This document shows, one piece after another, positions 1-10,231 of a DNA stretch of 64,000 nt. The translations under genes and the position numbers were made by a program. The stretch comes from CAZUGA01 sp964619885 (GTDB taxonomy: Bacteria > Pseudomonadota > Gammaproteobacteria > Methylococcales > UBA1147). A model generated the notes under the pieces. It worked only from the letters and a program-made list of their open reading frames with translations. It was not told the origin of the DNA and searched no databases. Position 1 is the stretch's first letter. Each line of letters begins with the position of its first letter. The stretch spans positions 19,955-83,954 of the forward strand of contig CAZUGA010000017.1 in assembly GCA_964619885.1 (NCBI GenBank), written 5' to 3'.

Positions 1-193
1 CGGCTGCTTCAGCCATTTCCTGGGCTTTGGCTTTGGCTTGTTCGATCTTCGGTTCTAAGTCGTCTATGGCTTTGCGAATATCGTCGAGGGCTTCTTGAGT
101 TTCATCCAGAGCCTTGCTCCTGAGTTGTTCAAGATTTGCCTGTTGTTCGTCGATAGTTTCCTGAAATTTTTTCAAATATTCGTCTTTGGTCAT
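1..193 (-). CDS. Coiled-coil protein, N-terminal part (runs off window)
   Basis: Only the first 64 codons lie in the window; the C-terminus is beyond base 1. The start is ATG at 193, preceded on the minus strand by a strong AGGAGG ribosome site. The visible sequence begins MTKDEYLKKF and is rich in Glu, Lys, Gln and Ala. It has no membrane segment and should form a long amphipathic helix or coiled coil. No family was recognised and no function is proposed. Confidence 0.7.
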   Translation of the reverse strand, partial: MTKDEYLKKFQETIDEQQANLEQLRSKALDETQEALDDIRKAIDDLEPKIEQAKAKAQEMAEAA

Positions 194-374
194 GCCGATT
201 CCTCCTACATGTTGTGGAATGCTGTATACATGATATGTTGGCAATATAAGAATTATCAACCGTTATGATTAATAAAGAATAATTCTTTTCAGGGATAGTT
301 AAGAGATAAATTTTGCGACTATGCCTGGAACAGAGTTTTGGGTGCCGCGTGTCAGCTCAACTTATCGAGAATTC

Positions 375-638
375 TTAGGTATCCTTTCGAATATCGATAT
401 CCACATCAATTTTTAATGTTCCATCTTCTTGCAAGATTCCGACACTTTTTCCATTCCCTTCTATGACAATCGGAACGGGATCCTGAAACAGTGGTTGCCG
501 TACGAATCGCAGAGACCATCCAAAGGATTCAAGCTGGCGTAACGCCAACAGTTGTTCCAGAGAAAGTTTTGATTCCAGGTCCTTAGGAGTGGATTGAGTT
601 GATATGCGTTTGTTTTCACTAATTTGAGGAGGTGCCAT
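375..638 (-). CDS. Conserved hypothetical protein, 87 aa
   Basis: Small soluble protein without a signal peptide or membrane segment. The middle (LLALRQLESFGWSLRFVR) and the end (GILQEDGTL) look like a conserved short proteobacterial family of unknown function; that resemblance is from memory. The ATG at 638 lacks a clear Shine-Dalgarno sequence, which lowers certainty. It is a lone gene between the coiled-coil gene and the GGDEF-EAL gene, all on the minus strand. Confidence 0.6.
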   Translation of the reverse strand: MAPPQISENKRISTQSTPKDLESKLSLEQLLALRQLESFGWSLRFVRQPLFQDPVPIVIEGNGKSVGILQEDGTLKIDVDIDIRKDT

Positions 639-795
639 GGGATCACGTATGTCGAACAGAAGTCTCGTTATTGTCGGTAGATTGGCGGATTTCTTTAGTG
701 TTCCCTGTACCTGTTAATTTTGTATTACTTGTTTTTTAGATCGTTCGATCTGTCAATACGCTGATTTTGTGGAATTCGTTTCTATGGTGGTGCCG

Positions 796-2436
796 TTAAC
801 CGCTTGCGCGCCTCTCGATTTTGGCGCTGTTATTGCTGTCGTAAGCCTGGTATTGCGCCAGCCACGACGGAATTTGTCTGGCGGGTAACGGAATCCCAAT
901 ATTGAATCCTTGCGCAAAGTCACAATTCAGCTTTTTTAGGATATTTAAAATTCCTGAACTTTCAACGCCTTCGGCGACGACTTTTTTCCCCATATTATGC
1001 GCAAGATCGATTGTGGAGTGTACGATGAGCGCGTCGTTTTCGTCTTCCGACAGATCCAAGATAAATGAGCGATCTATTTTTAACACGCTGATCGGCATAT
1101 TTTTCAACCTATAGAGAGAGGAATAGCCAGTACCAAAATCGTCTATCGCTAATTGGACGCCCAACTTATCCAGCTGTACTAGCGACCCCTCCACTTGTTG
1201 CAGGTCAGTCATTACACTGCTTTCAGTAATTTCTAACATAAGTTTTTCGGGCGCAATCCCACATTCTTCGAGAAGATCTTGGACTATTATGGCGATCCCG
1301 GTGTTTTGTAGATCTTTGACTGACAGGTTAACCGCCATAATGCAATCGATGCCCTGGCGTTGCCATAGCGCTAGTTGTGAAATTGCTGTTCTGAGTCCCC
1401 AATGTGTCAATTTCTGAATCAAGCCCGTACTTTCGGCTAATGGGATAAAATCGGTCGTAGGGATAAATTCGCCATTTTTAAGACGCCAACGGGAAAGTGC
1501 CTCCAGCCCACGTAAACGGTTGCTTTGAATGTCGACTACGGGTTGGTAATACATTTCCAACCCGCTATTATTAATGGTCTCTTTGAGTTTATTGCTTTGC
1601 TTCAAACGGCTCAGGGAATATTGGTCTTGGTTTCTACTATAAATGGTGTAATCTAAGCCTTTCCGTTTGGCCATATACATGGCGACATCCGCGTGACGCA
1701 ATAGCGTGTCTTGATTTTCGCCGTGTTGGGGATACATACAGATTCCCAGACTCAGTCCAATCGTCAGCGTATTCTGCTCGACTTCGAAGGGTGGCTCCAT
1801 GACTTCAAGTATGCGCCTCGCAACGGTAACAGCGGTGTCTGGGGAAGTATCCGGCAATAGAACCGCAAATTCATCGCCGCCAAGCCGCGCTACCGTATCG
1901 CAATCACGAATCGAATTGTGTAGCCGTGGGGTGATTTGCTGCAAAAGCTGATCCCCCACGTGGTGTCCCAAAGTGTCGTTAACTTCTTTGAATCGGTCCA
2001 AGTCCATAAGCAGCACGGCCCCGATCAAATTATTTTCTTTTGCTGCTTTCAGAGCCTCGCCAATTCGATCACGCAAAAACTTTCGATTGGCTAGACCGGT
2101 TAAGTCGTCGTGTAGCGCGTGGTGCCGCGCCAATGCCGCGAGGCGTTCGGTGTACTCAATACTTCGACTACACAATTTGATGACTAATATGACGAATCCG
2201 CTTCCAAAAACCAATACCAGCGATACAACCAATTCTATATAGGAAATCGGATGGTTGAGAATATGCCAGGCGAATAAACTGTACCCGATACAAAAGAAAA
2301 TGATCAGAGAGAATAATATGATCCAGCCGGAATCGTGTCCAGGCTGCTTGCAAATTGCTAAGGATGGTTTCAACGAATACAGGAGTACAGTGATTCCCAA
2401 AATGACCAGTGCGAAACAAGCCAGTTTAAGCTCCAT
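796..2436 (-). CDS. Membrane-bound GGDEF-EAL protein (c-di-GMP synthesis/breakdown)
   Basis: 546 aa. Three hydrophobic segments lie at about residues 3-22, 37-60 and 66-88. A GGDEF domain follows (about 103-265), with the intact active-site motif at 186-190 and an RxxD inhibitory site (RDCD, 177-180) five residues before it. The EAL domain (about 280-535) has an intact EAL at 312-314 and the DDFGTGYSSL loop. Both halves therefore keep their catalytic motifs. The net activity on cyclic di-GMP cannot be told from sequence. There is no separate sensory domain; any signal would enter through the membrane part. It appears monocistronic. Confidence 0.93.
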   Translation of the reverse strand: MELKLACFALVILGITVLLYSLKPSLAICKQPGHDSGWIILFSLIIFFCIGYSLFAWHILNHPISYIELVVSLVLVFGSGFVILVIKLCSRSIEYTERLAALARHHALHDDLTGLANRKFLRDRIGEALKAAKENNLIGAVLLMDLDRFKEVNDTLGHHVGDQLLQQITPRLHNSIRDCDTVARLGGDEFAVLLPDTSPDTAVTVARRILEVMEPPFEVEQNTLTIGLSLGICMYPQHGENQDTLLRHADVAMYMAKRKGLDYTIYSRNQDQYSLSRLKQSNKLKETINNSGLEMYYQPVVDIQSNRLRGLEALSRWRLKNGEFIPTTDFIPLAESTGLIQKLTHWGLRTAISQLALWQRQGIDCIMAVNLSVKDLQNTGIAIIVQDLLEECGIAPEKLMLEITESSVMTDLQQVEGSLVQLDKLGVQLAIDDFGTGYSSLYRLKNMPISVLKIDRSFILDLSEDENDALIVHSTIDLAHNMGKKVVAEGVESSGILNILKKLNCDFAQGFNIGIPLPARQIPSWLAQYQAYDSNNSAKIERRASG

Positions 2437-2715
2437 TTTCTACATCCGATTGGAATGCCGGTCCAATGTATAGATTAACGAACGAATGCACGCGATTAAT
2501 GCTCCTGTAGAATCAAACGCGAATATTGCATAATATTCCCATATTGTGTTTATCACAATAGAGACCTTACAGCCGTCATTTTTATTACAAACCTTCGATT
2601 TTAGACAGTACAGAATGTTCTATCACATGGGGTCTGGCGATAAGTTTTTATGGATGATTAAACGGGTTAATCTTATATAGTTTCGCCGGTCTGTTTGGTA
2701 TTGCTCAAATCAAGT

Positions 2716-5700
2716 TTATAGCAATTCTTCGGACGTGATATGACCATGGCTGAACTGGTGCAGGTAACCGCCGATTTGTGACCGGATAATATATAATGCG
2801 GGGACCACGAATAACGTAATCAGCGTTGCGAAGGCGACACCAAAAGCCAGACTAATTGCCATCGGGATTAGGAATTGGGCTTGCAGACTTTTTTCAGAAA
2901 TGATCGGTGCCAGTCCGACGCAAGTGGTCAAAGTTGTGAAAAAGATGGGGCGAAAGCGTCTTTGGCCAGCTGCCAGCACAGCTGACCGTACTGACAAACC
3001 GTTTTTTCGAAGACGGTTGATCATATCCATCAGAATCAGTGAATCATTCACAACCACGCCAGATAACGCGACTAGACCGAACATCGAAAAAAAACTGATT
3101 GGGTAACCCAACACCCAGTGGCCAATCGCCGCACCTACAAATCCAAGCGGAATAACCGACATAATGATTAAGGGCTGCGTATAGCTCCCCAGTTGGATAG
3201 CCAATACCGCAAAGATTGCAATTAGAGCGACAACTAGCGCTTTGGCCAGGCTTTTCAGACTGTCCATGCGCTCTTTTTCTGCGCCTTCAAACGAAAAGTA
3301 CAAACCCGGCATATCTCGCTGTAGTTTGGACAAGACATGATCGCGAAGAAACGCGTTTATCTCGTTGGCATTTCCGGTTTCATCGTCGACTTTGGCGCTG
3401 ATATTAACGACACGGCGTCGGTCGGCCCGGTTAATCGTCGCGTAGCCGCGTGATTCACTAACGCTGGCGACTGTGTGGAACGGAACTTCATCCCCGTTTG
3501 ATAGGCGTATCCTCATGCGATACAGCGTTTCGAGGCTGCGCCTTTCAGATTCCGAGTAGCGGACTAGTACTCGTAGATCATCTCGACCACGCTGAACACG
3601 TTGTGCTTCGGCGCCATAAAAGGCTTGTCGTACTTGCCGAGCAAGATCATTTAAAGTTAATCCTGCTGCGATACCGGTATCTTTCAGCGCCAAGCGCAAT
3701 TCGGGTTTGCCAATTTCAAATGAATCGGTAATTTCGACGACTCCTGGTGAATCTCCCATAGCGGTTTTTAGTCGATCCGCAGCGATCAATAGCTGATCAA
3801 AATCGGCGTGGGCGAGTTCCACATTAATGTCATCTCCAGCGGACAGTATATTGCTGTTAAAGGTAATTTCAGCGCCCGGGATATCGCCAACACGATTGCG
3901 CCAGTCTGATTCGATCGTAGAAGCCTTGAACGGTCGCAGTTCACCGCGCAATAGTTCAATTTTTACTTCACCCAAATGGGTTCCTTTGGATGAATCACCT
4001 TGGGCCCCCGGTCCTCCCCGGCCAGAAAAAGGTGTGGAACCGACCGTGGCTGAAATATTTCGAATGATGGGCGGAGAATCGGGCGGCATTCGTTCGTCGT
4101 ACTCGCGTCGGGTTTGCTCTGCTGCATCCAACATGTGTTTAATGATTACTTCAGTTTCAGATGTCGGAGTACCGCTGGGCATTCTGAGTTTCGCCGCAAT
4201 GTTGTCGCCCTCGATGTGTGGGAAGTATATGGATTTCAAGTGCCCACCGGCGATGGAACCCACCGCCAGCATCAGGATGCTCGCCGCGATAGCGACGACA
4301 ACATAAGGCTGTTTCATCGTAAGCTTGAGGGCCGGTGTATAAAATCGATCTATACCACGGAGCAATAATGATCTAAATTTCTCCTGTACCCACGGCAATG
4401 CGCCTGTAGACTGAGTCATCCGAACGTTGGATAAATGCGCGGGTAGAATCAGGCTGGCTTCGATGAGTGACATCATTAATACGCTGATCACAACAATCGG
4501 GATAACCCACAATATCTTACCCAGAAAACCGCTGGTAAACAGCAACGGAACGAAAGCCAATATTGTCGTTAAGATACCCACGCTGACTGGCGTGATTACG
4601 TCATGCAATCCTTCCACAGCAGCCGCTAGGGGCGTGCGGCCCTGTTCGCGCTTGGCATAAATATTTTCGCCTACGATTATCGCGTCGTCGACCACAATAC
4701 CGAGTACCAGTATGAACGCGAACAATGTGATCATATTGATGGTTGCGCCGGCCATATGGATCAACAAAAACGCGCCCAGAAAAGAGATTGGAATTCCCAT
4801 GGTGGTCCAAAATGCCAACCGCAGGTTTAAAAATAAAACCAATACACCGAACACCAGAACCAAACCCATCAAACCGTTACGTACTAGAAGGTCGATGCGA
4901 TCGCGCAGGTTTTCCGCTCGATTAGACCAAATCGTGCTTTGTATACCTTGCGGTAATGGTAGGTTCTTGACATATTCCTTAACCGTTTCTTCGATCTCCA
5001 GGACTTGTTGATTTCCCACCCTCGATACGCTGATAAAGGCTGCCGGTTGGCCGTTGAATAAGTTGGTTTGATCTATGTCTTCAAATCCGTCAACCGCCTG
5101 CCCGATGTCACCCAACCTGAGGATGGTTCCGTCGGTATTGGTTCGCAGAATAATCGATTCAAAGTCTTCACTGTTGTAAGCTTGGCCATCTGCACGCAGC
5201 AGAATTTCCTGATTTTTGCTATGGATTGTGCCGCCGGATAATTTCACCGAAAAATTACGCACCGCTGCCGCGACATCCTCAAAACGTATTCGATGTTCTC
5301 GCAGTGCGTGTTCGCTGACTTCCACGCCAATTTCGTAGTCGCGTATGCCTCGTACATTGGCAATCGAGATCCCATCGAGTGCGGTAATTTCATCGCGGAT
5401 TCGGTAGGCCAATTCGTGCAAGCTTCGCTCGCTGGCTTGGCCATATATGGCGATAGTAATGACGGAACTGATGGTCGAAGTGTCTTTGATTTCCGGTGCA
5501 TCTGCATCTTCCGGCGGGAAATTTTGGATTTGTTCGACCGCTGACTTGATATCATCCAGAACCGTTCGGTCGTTGGCGTCATCTTCTAATTCTGCTGTAA
5601 CGGTGCCGGCACCTTCAGCTGCGACCGATCTTATTTTTTCTATGCCCTCGATACCGGTGATCGCTTCCTCGATACGCCGGTTGATAATTTCTTCGACTTC

Positions 5701-5901
5701 GTCCGGATTAGAACCTGGGTAGGGGACATTGATGGTAATTGTGCGAGGATCAACTTCCGGGAAGATTTCCACAGTAGTTGATAACATCGTTATGATGCCG
5801 CTTAACAGTAAAAACACCATCAGAAGGTTCGATGCGATATGGTTGTGGGCGAACCAAGCCAATATTCCCTTGTGTTCAGTCGCTATGCGTGTTTCTTTCA
5901 T
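2716..5901 (-). CDS. RND-family efflux permease (AcrB/MMPL-like)
   Basis: 1061 aa, the usual size for a proton-driven inner-membrane RND pump. It shows the first membrane helix after the short N-terminus, a large periplasmic loop, the fourth-helix motif GIVVDDAIIVGEN near residue 403 carrying the proton-relay aspartates, and a second half repeating the topology (about residues 530-1045). It partners the membrane-fusion protein encoded just upstream, overlapping it by 4 bases (ATGA), so the two are translationally coupled. No outer-membrane channel is encoded here, so a TolC-like protein from elsewhere is needed. Substrate is unknown. Confidence 0.93.
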   Translation of the reverse strand: MKETRIATEHKGILAWFAHNHIASNLLMVFLLLSGIITMLSTTVEIFPEVDPRTITINVPYPGSNPDEVEEIINRRIEEAITGIEGIEKIRSVAAEGAGTVTAELEDDANDRTVLDDIKSAVEQIQNFPPEDADAPEIKDTSTISSVITIAIYGQASERSLHELAYRIRDEITALDGISIANVRGIRDYEIGVEVSEHALREHRIRFEDVAAAVRNFSVKLSGGTIHSKNQEILLRADGQAYNSEDFESIILRTNTDGTILRLGDIGQAVDGFEDIDQTNLFNGQPAAFISVSRVGNQQVLEIEETVKEYVKNLPLPQGIQSTIWSNRAENLRDRIDLLVRNGLMGLVLVFGVLVLFLNLRLAFWTTMGIPISFLGAFLLIHMAGATINMITLFAFILVLGIVVDDAIIVGENIYAKREQGRTPLAAAVEGLHDVITPVSVGILTTILAFVPLLFTSGFLGKILWVIPIVVISVLMMSLIEASLILPAHLSNVRMTQSTGALPWVQEKFRSLLLRGIDRFYTPALKLTMKQPYVVVAIAASILMLAVGSIAGGHLKSIYFPHIEGDNIAAKLRMPSGTPTSETEVIIKHMLDAAEQTRREYDERMPPDSPPIIRNISATVGSTPFSGRGGPGAQGDSSKGTHLGEVKIELLRGELRPFKASTIESDWRNRVGDIPGAEITFNSNILSAGDDINVELAHADFDQLLIAADRLKTAMGDSPGVVEITDSFEIGKPELRLALKDTGIAAGLTLNDLARQVRQAFYGAEAQRVQRGRDDLRVLVRYSESERRSLETLYRMRIRLSNGDEVPFHTVASVSESRGYATINRADRRRVVNISAKVDDETGNANEINAFLRDHVLSKLQRDMPGLYFSFEGAEKERMDSLKSLAKALVVALIAIFAVLAIQLGSYTQPLIIMSVIPLGFVGAAIGHWVLGYPISFFSMFGLVALSGVVVNDSLILMDMINRLRKNGLSVRSAVLAAGQRRFRPIFFTTLTTCVGLAPIISEKSLQAQFLIPMAISLAFGVAFATLITLFVVPALYIIRSQIGGYLHQFSHGHITSEELL

Positions 5902-7079
5902 AGCGGGTTATTTTGCGTTCGGATTTGCATTCCATCGGTGACGACTTCGAGCTGACTGGTGATGACTGTTGTGCCGCTATTAAGGCCTTTGATATATAAT
6001 TCGCTATCGGACTGATAAACGATATCCGGTTTTATAAAGCGTAACCGTCCATCTTCCGCGATCCACAATGTGTTATCACCGCGCAATGTAGATTTTGGTA
6101 TTACGGTAATGTCTGATAATTGTTTGGCCTTGATCTCCACATCGACGAACAAGCCCGGTATGACCTTATTTTTCAGCGGGGCAGGGATATCTTCTGATTC
6201 CAGCTTGATAACCACGCGAACCATACGCGATAAACTGTCGATTTCGCTTTCAATTCGATCGACTTTTCCCGGAAGCCGGTATGTTGTTCCCGCCATTGAA
6301 ATCTTAATGATGACCTCGCTACCGTCGGTTTTATTATTGTGGCCAGGTGTTTGAATCAACGCCAAATCATCCAATTCAAGTGGGATCGGAATTTCTAATA
6401 TTTCGTCACTGAAAACAACCCCGACGGGTTGATTTGCGACCATAACTTCGCCGACGTCAACCGAGCTTTGAACGACCCGTCCGGCAAACGGCATGCGGAT
6501 TCTGGTGCGCTTTAAATCGAGGGACGCTTGTTGCAGTTTGGCTTCCGCGGCTTTGATATTGGCGCGGGCTTCAGCGATCTGGGGTTGCCGTGCAACAATA
6601 GGTGGAATTTTCTCCTTCGGATGAAGGGTAAACCATTCCTGTTGGGATACGGTAGCCTGCGCGGTTTCTACCTCAAATTTCTTCTTGGCTGCAGCAACTT
6701 CGGCTTTATTGCGCGTGACAGCCAATTCGTAGTCGATGCGCTCAATTTCCAGCAATACCTCGTCGGCCTTAAATCGACCGCCGGCGCGCAGCTCCGGGTG
6801 AGCCCGCACGACGCGGCCGCCGACTTGAGGAATGATATTAACCCGGACCCGAGGTACAAGGGTGCCGTTACCTTGGATAAGCAGCGTTCTATCTTCAATT
6901 TTGCTGGATAAAGTTTTGACTAGCGGTGCATATATTTTGCGCTCGGTCGCTTTGGGTTCTTCATTAAACATGGATAAACCCATTGCGCCGAAAAAACCGA
7001 ATAGCAGGATCATGACGACCAACAAGGGTTGGATGACCCATCGATAACTTGCTCTAAGCTTGGAAGATCTATTGCTCAT
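5898..7079 (-). CDS. RND efflux periplasmic adaptor (membrane fusion protein)
   Basis: 393 aa HlyD/AcrA-type adaptor linking the RND pump to an outer-membrane channel. One N-terminal membrane anchor lies at about residues 16-36. A lipoyl-like half (GGRVVRAHPELRAGGRFK), an alpha-helical hairpin, the second lipoyl half (MPFAGRVVQSSVDVGEVM) and beta-barrel domains follow. Its stop overlaps the pump start. A TetR regulator lies 109 bases upstream on the same strand, which suggests one regulated efflux cluster. Confidence 0.92.
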   Translation of the reverse strand: MSNRSSKLRASYRWVIQPLLVVMILLFGFFGAMGLSMFNEEPKATERKIYAPLVKTLSSKIEDRTLLIQGNGTLVPRVRVNIIPQVGGRVVRAHPELRAGGRFKADEVLLEIERIDYELAVTRNKAEVAAAKKKFEVETAQATVSQQEWFTLHPKEKIPPIVARQPQIAEARANIKAAEAKLQQASLDLKRTRIRMPFAGRVVQSSVDVGEVMVANQPVGVVFSDEILEIPIPLELDDLALIQTPGHNNKTDGSEVIIKISMAGTTYRLPGKVDRIESEIDSLSRMVRVVIKLESEDIPAPLKNKVIPGLFVDVEIKAKQLSDITVIPKSTLRGDNTLWIAEDGRLRFIKPDIVYQSDSELYIKGLNSGTTVITSQLEVVTDGMQIRTQNNPL

Positions 7080-7188
7080 GTAGAAACCTTGGAAGGATCA
7101 GGGATAGCCGTTTTAGGCAGAGTACGCCTCGGGATCGAGGTTAATAATTTTCGCACCGTATTAGCGATCACTGTTTTAGGCATAGTTA

Positions 7189-7818
7189 TCATTTTGAACT
7201 GTCAATATCTTGATCCTCGGCACGAAGTCCAGCCAGGCTGACCATTGCAATATGTTGGGCCAATGTTTCGACCTTCTGTTCGTTTAGCTCTATATCCGGG
7301 TACAACCGTGTGATTATAGGTTTGCCAAGCCGATACAGATTGCATTGGCCAATGATGCTGAAACAATGCCGCCGGATCATATCTTCGGTTGCGTTTTCTG
7401 GTAACAACGCGGATACGATGCAGCGAAGCTTCATATGCGTTGGGCGGATCAATTTTTCGACCACCTTGTCCAGCACCGGGCTGGGTTGAAGCATTTCCTG
7501 CATGTGGATCTGATCCATCAGGGATTCGCGGTCGAAGCCCAGGCTTAAATGTAAAAACCAATAGACAAACGCACGAAGTTGTTCTTTCGGGTCCTTGGAC
7601 ACGGTCGAAAAATTTGGTTGCTGATCGCGGGTTTGCTCCAGTCCATAGACAACCACCTCGGCGTAGAAATTGGCTTTGTCGCGAAAATGATAGTTGATCG
7701 CCGCTATGTTAGTACCGGCGCGATCAACGATTTCCTGGATGGTTGCCGCACGGTAACCTTGTTCGGCAAACACATCCAATGCGGTTTTCAATAATTTTTC
7801 TCGTGTGTCCTTGGCCAT
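7189..7818 (-). CDS. TetR/AcrR-family regulator (CerR-like C-terminal domain)
   Basis: 209 aa. The N-terminal helix-turn-helix (about residues 5-50, TIQEIVDRAGTNIAAINYHF) is typical of TetR repressors. The C-terminal ligand domain, with SIIGQCNLYRLGKPI, resembles the CerR/DUF1956 group. It sits upstream of the adaptor and pump genes on the same strand, so it most likely represses them and itself, with pump substrates relieving repression. An inverted repeat just upstream is a candidate operator. Confidence 0.9.
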   Translation of the reverse strand: MAKDTREKLLKTALDVFAEQGYRAATIQEIVDRAGTNIAAINYHFRDKANFYAEVVVYGLEQTRDQQPNFSTVSKDPKEQLRAFVYWFLHLSLGFDRESLMDQIHMQEMLQPSPVLDKVVEKLIRPTHMKLRCIVSALLPENATEDMIRRHCFSIIGQCNLYRLGKPIITRLYPDIELNEQKVETLAQHIAMVSLAGLRAEDQDIDSSK

Positions 7819-7845
7819 TCGCGTATTTTAATATTCAAAAATAAA

Positions 7846-7865
7846 TTTCAAATAGTATTTTGAAA
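7846..7865. promoter_or_regulatory. Candidate TetR operator (inverted repeat)
   Basis: A near-perfect palindrome with arms TTTCAAA and TTTTGAAA around a short centre lies 27 bases upstream of the TetR gene start. Position and symmetry fit an autoregulatory operator. Binding is inference. Confidence 0.45.
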
Positions 7866-8075
7866 AATGCAATTGATTTTTTTTGAGACATTTGATGTCT
7901 TATATAGTTCGCGGTGAGGCGATATTAATAGAGGGCACGGCAGAAAACATTCTGATGGGCGTTAATTAATGCCGTTGTTTTTCATTCGCCAGAAAGATTA
8001 TGCAAAGATAGCGAATTATAGAAATAACTCTAATACCAATGATCAATGATTTACTTGTTACGATGGTGGCGTCGC

Positions 8076-8590
8076 TTAGGGATCTAAAACGTTATCGAAT
8101 TGAAGGATCCAACCCGCTTCTTCGGCGACCAACTTATAATGTTTTTCACGCATGCCCCGGCAGGATTCGCATTGGTATCGCCACGCTTATAGATTGGATA
8201 CCGACGACTCATTCGATTCGCAACTACAGCGAAACGATCATATCCCATGTAGGATTCATCCAACTTGGCATTGCCTGAAACAGCAGCGAAAATAGATCGG
8301 GCTCATTGATTTTCGGTTGTTGACCGCTTGGCCGACAAGAGAACCGTAGGCGCCGCTTCCCGCCGACGGGATGCATCATAGATCTCAGGCGATCCATTAT
8401 TATCCAAACCGGCAACCTCAACGCCGGTCACAATGCCGTCGGCTTGTAAAGTAATCGGGCTGTTATCTATTTCTAGCCCGGATACCTTAATATTAAGCGG
8501 ATTCAATGAGCTATTGTTCGGGCAGAATACGGTGAAACTAATCCCCTGAAATTCGAGGAAATCCCCACATTCAAAAATTTTCGGTTAGGG
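8076..8590 (-). pseudogene. Decayed PliI-like (i-type lysozyme inhibitor) gene
   Basis: Three consecutive protein fragments in different frames read as one gene on the minus strand. The first (near 8580-8360) contains GLEIDNSPITLQADGIVTG and GSPEIYD. The second (near 8275-8155) reads GYDRFAVVANRMSRRYPIYK then GDTNANPAG. The third (8155-8076) reads GMREKHYKLVAEEAGWILQ to a stop. The order and wording match periplasmic lysozyme-inhibitor PliI-like proteins as I remember them. At least two frameshifts break the gene and no signal peptide survives. It is called a pseudogene; the family assignment is less certain than the decay. Confidence 0.6.
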
Positions 8591-8604
8591 ATCCGCAATA
8601 ACCA

Positions 8605-9420
8605 CTATCCAACAATACTTAGTGTGTCGCCACAACGGATAGTCCCGCTCTGCACAACCTCCGCGTAAACGCCAACATGCGCATTATTATGTTGCGCCGC
8701 AGTTCTGAGTATTTTTGTATCTCGCGGTAGGTCCCCCTGCGATAGCGTGGTCATCACGCAACGTGGGCAAGGGCCGGTTATTTTCAATACAACCTCGTCG
8801 CCGAACGCGAGTGTGTTACCGATCCACTCATTCTCTACAAACCCATTTTCTTGTGCGTTGACGATCATATTCGGACGGAATCTGCGTGCTTCGAATCGTC
8901 CCTCCGGGTACAGCTGGTTTAATTGAGCTAAGGTCGAAGTTGTTAGGATGTGGATAATAGCCAGGTCGAAAAAGGTCCCGGCGGGCATATCTTCGTCGGT
9001 AACGACGTCTTTGTTATCCAGTTCTTCTATATCCGGCCAATATTCTTCCAGTTGTGGTTTAGATGGGACTTGGCTAATCAGTTTGACTTCCCGGCCTAGC
9101 GCCTTCGATAATTTTGCGTTGACATTAGCATCGTCACTGGACACTGTAGAACCATCCGCTGTGGTAATTCGAACCGGCGTGGAATCAAGGCTCATGCCCG
9201 GAGATTGCTGGAATCGTGCGTGGAAAGAAAACATATTGGGCCATCGTTTCGGGTTTTTTGCGCTGGCGACTTTGCCTGTTTCAACGTCGATTAATGCGAA
9301 AGACCGGTCCCCAAAAATACCTTTGTCTGTAACGCTTGTAGAACGTAATTCTTCACCCATCATCGACTTCACCGGATAGCGCCACAAAGAAGCTATCTCT
9401 CCCGTGCTATTTGATGCCAT
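8605..9420 (-). CDS. MOSC domain protein
   Basis: 271 aa from ATG 9420, preferred over an upstream ATG at 9492 because a G-rich ribosome site (GGGGG) precedes it and the family's beta-barrel starts at once (IASLWRYPVKSMMGEEL). The N-terminal MOSC_N barrel is followed by the MOSC domain with its conserved cysteine motif ITGPCPRCVMTTL and a C-terminal VGVYAEVVQSGTIRCGD. MOSC proteins bind sulfur or the molybdenum cofactor and some reduce N-hydroxylated compounds (mARC/YcbX type). The substrate here is unknown. Monocistronic. Confidence 0.88.
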   Translation of the reverse strand: MASNSTGEIASLWRYPVKSMMGEELRSTSVTDKGIFGDRSFALIDVETGKVASAKNPKRWPNMFSFHARFQQSPGMSLDSTPVRITTADGSTVSSDDANVNAKLSKALGREVKLISQVPSKPQLEEYWPDIEELDNKDVVTDEDMPAGTFFDLAIIHILTTSTLAQLNQLYPEGRFEARRFRPNMIVNAQENGFVENEWIGNTLAFGDEVVLKITGPCPRCVMTTLSQGDLPRDTKILRTAAQHNNAHVGVYAEVVQSGTIRCGDTLSIVG

Positions 9421-9635
9421 TTTTTTGCCCCCAGATAAAATGTTATTGGAATAATTTTTAAACAGTATATCCGTGTTGCAGACCATGGGCAAAGTCAGTA
9501 TTGGAAATGTATCGCCTGTTCAAACGGCACATGAAAAGCTAATTTGGACACGTGATAATTTTGGATAAAATACAAAAATGCGGGCCATTCTTTAATTATC
9601 CAGAAATCAACGCAAGTTGGAAAACAGTCCATTGA

Positions 9636-9998
9636 TTAACAACGGTTCCAGTAAGCGATAAGACCAGATATTCCGGCTAGCGTAATTACCACGATTCCAC
9701 ACACAATTTTCTTATTCACTACTAGCTTTACCGGTGTAGTCTCTGCCCGTACCAAGCTCTCCTGCCACACCGATTTTGGGATCATCCTTGCTACAACCCA
9801 TTGTCCCATAGATACGATCAATAAATCATCCAGTTGACCGATGATCGGAATAAAATCCGGGACTAAATCTATAGGGCTGGCGGCGTAAGCGACGACCAAT
9901 CCGATAATGGTTTTTGCGGCGAGCGGCGTTTGCCGGTGTTGGCTGGCCAGGTATAGGGCCAGTAGATGGTGTTTGGTCTTTACAAAGTAGCTTTTCAA
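9636..9998 (-). CDS. YkvA/DUF1232 family membrane protein
   Basis: 120 aa. It contains the DUF1232 signature YAASPIDLVPDFIPIIGQLD at about residues 38-57 and a C-terminal membrane helix (about 98-116). Function of the family is not established. It lies alone, upstream of and divergent from the copper ATPase gene. Confidence 0.85.
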   Translation of the reverse strand: MKSYFVKTKHHLLALYLASQHRQTPLAAKTIIGLVVAYAASPIDLVPDFIPIIGQLDDLLIVSMGQWVVARMIPKSVWQESLVRAETTPVKLVVNKKIVCGIVVITLAGISGLIAYWNRC

Positions 9999-10231
9999 AC
10001 GATACTTACGCTGGTTTTTAACATTTGCAATACAATAAACTGGTTCCTACAGCACAACAACAAATCATCGGATTAAGGGCGCACCAACTGGGGAGGCTAG
10101 GCCACCTCAAATTGCACCTTTGAAATATCTTTGGGTCTGACATAACGTATAGCTAGCTGCAACACGTCGATGTGGGGTAGGCTATTGCAAATACGCAATA
10201 ATTTAAATCGAATGTTTGGGGTAGACAATCA

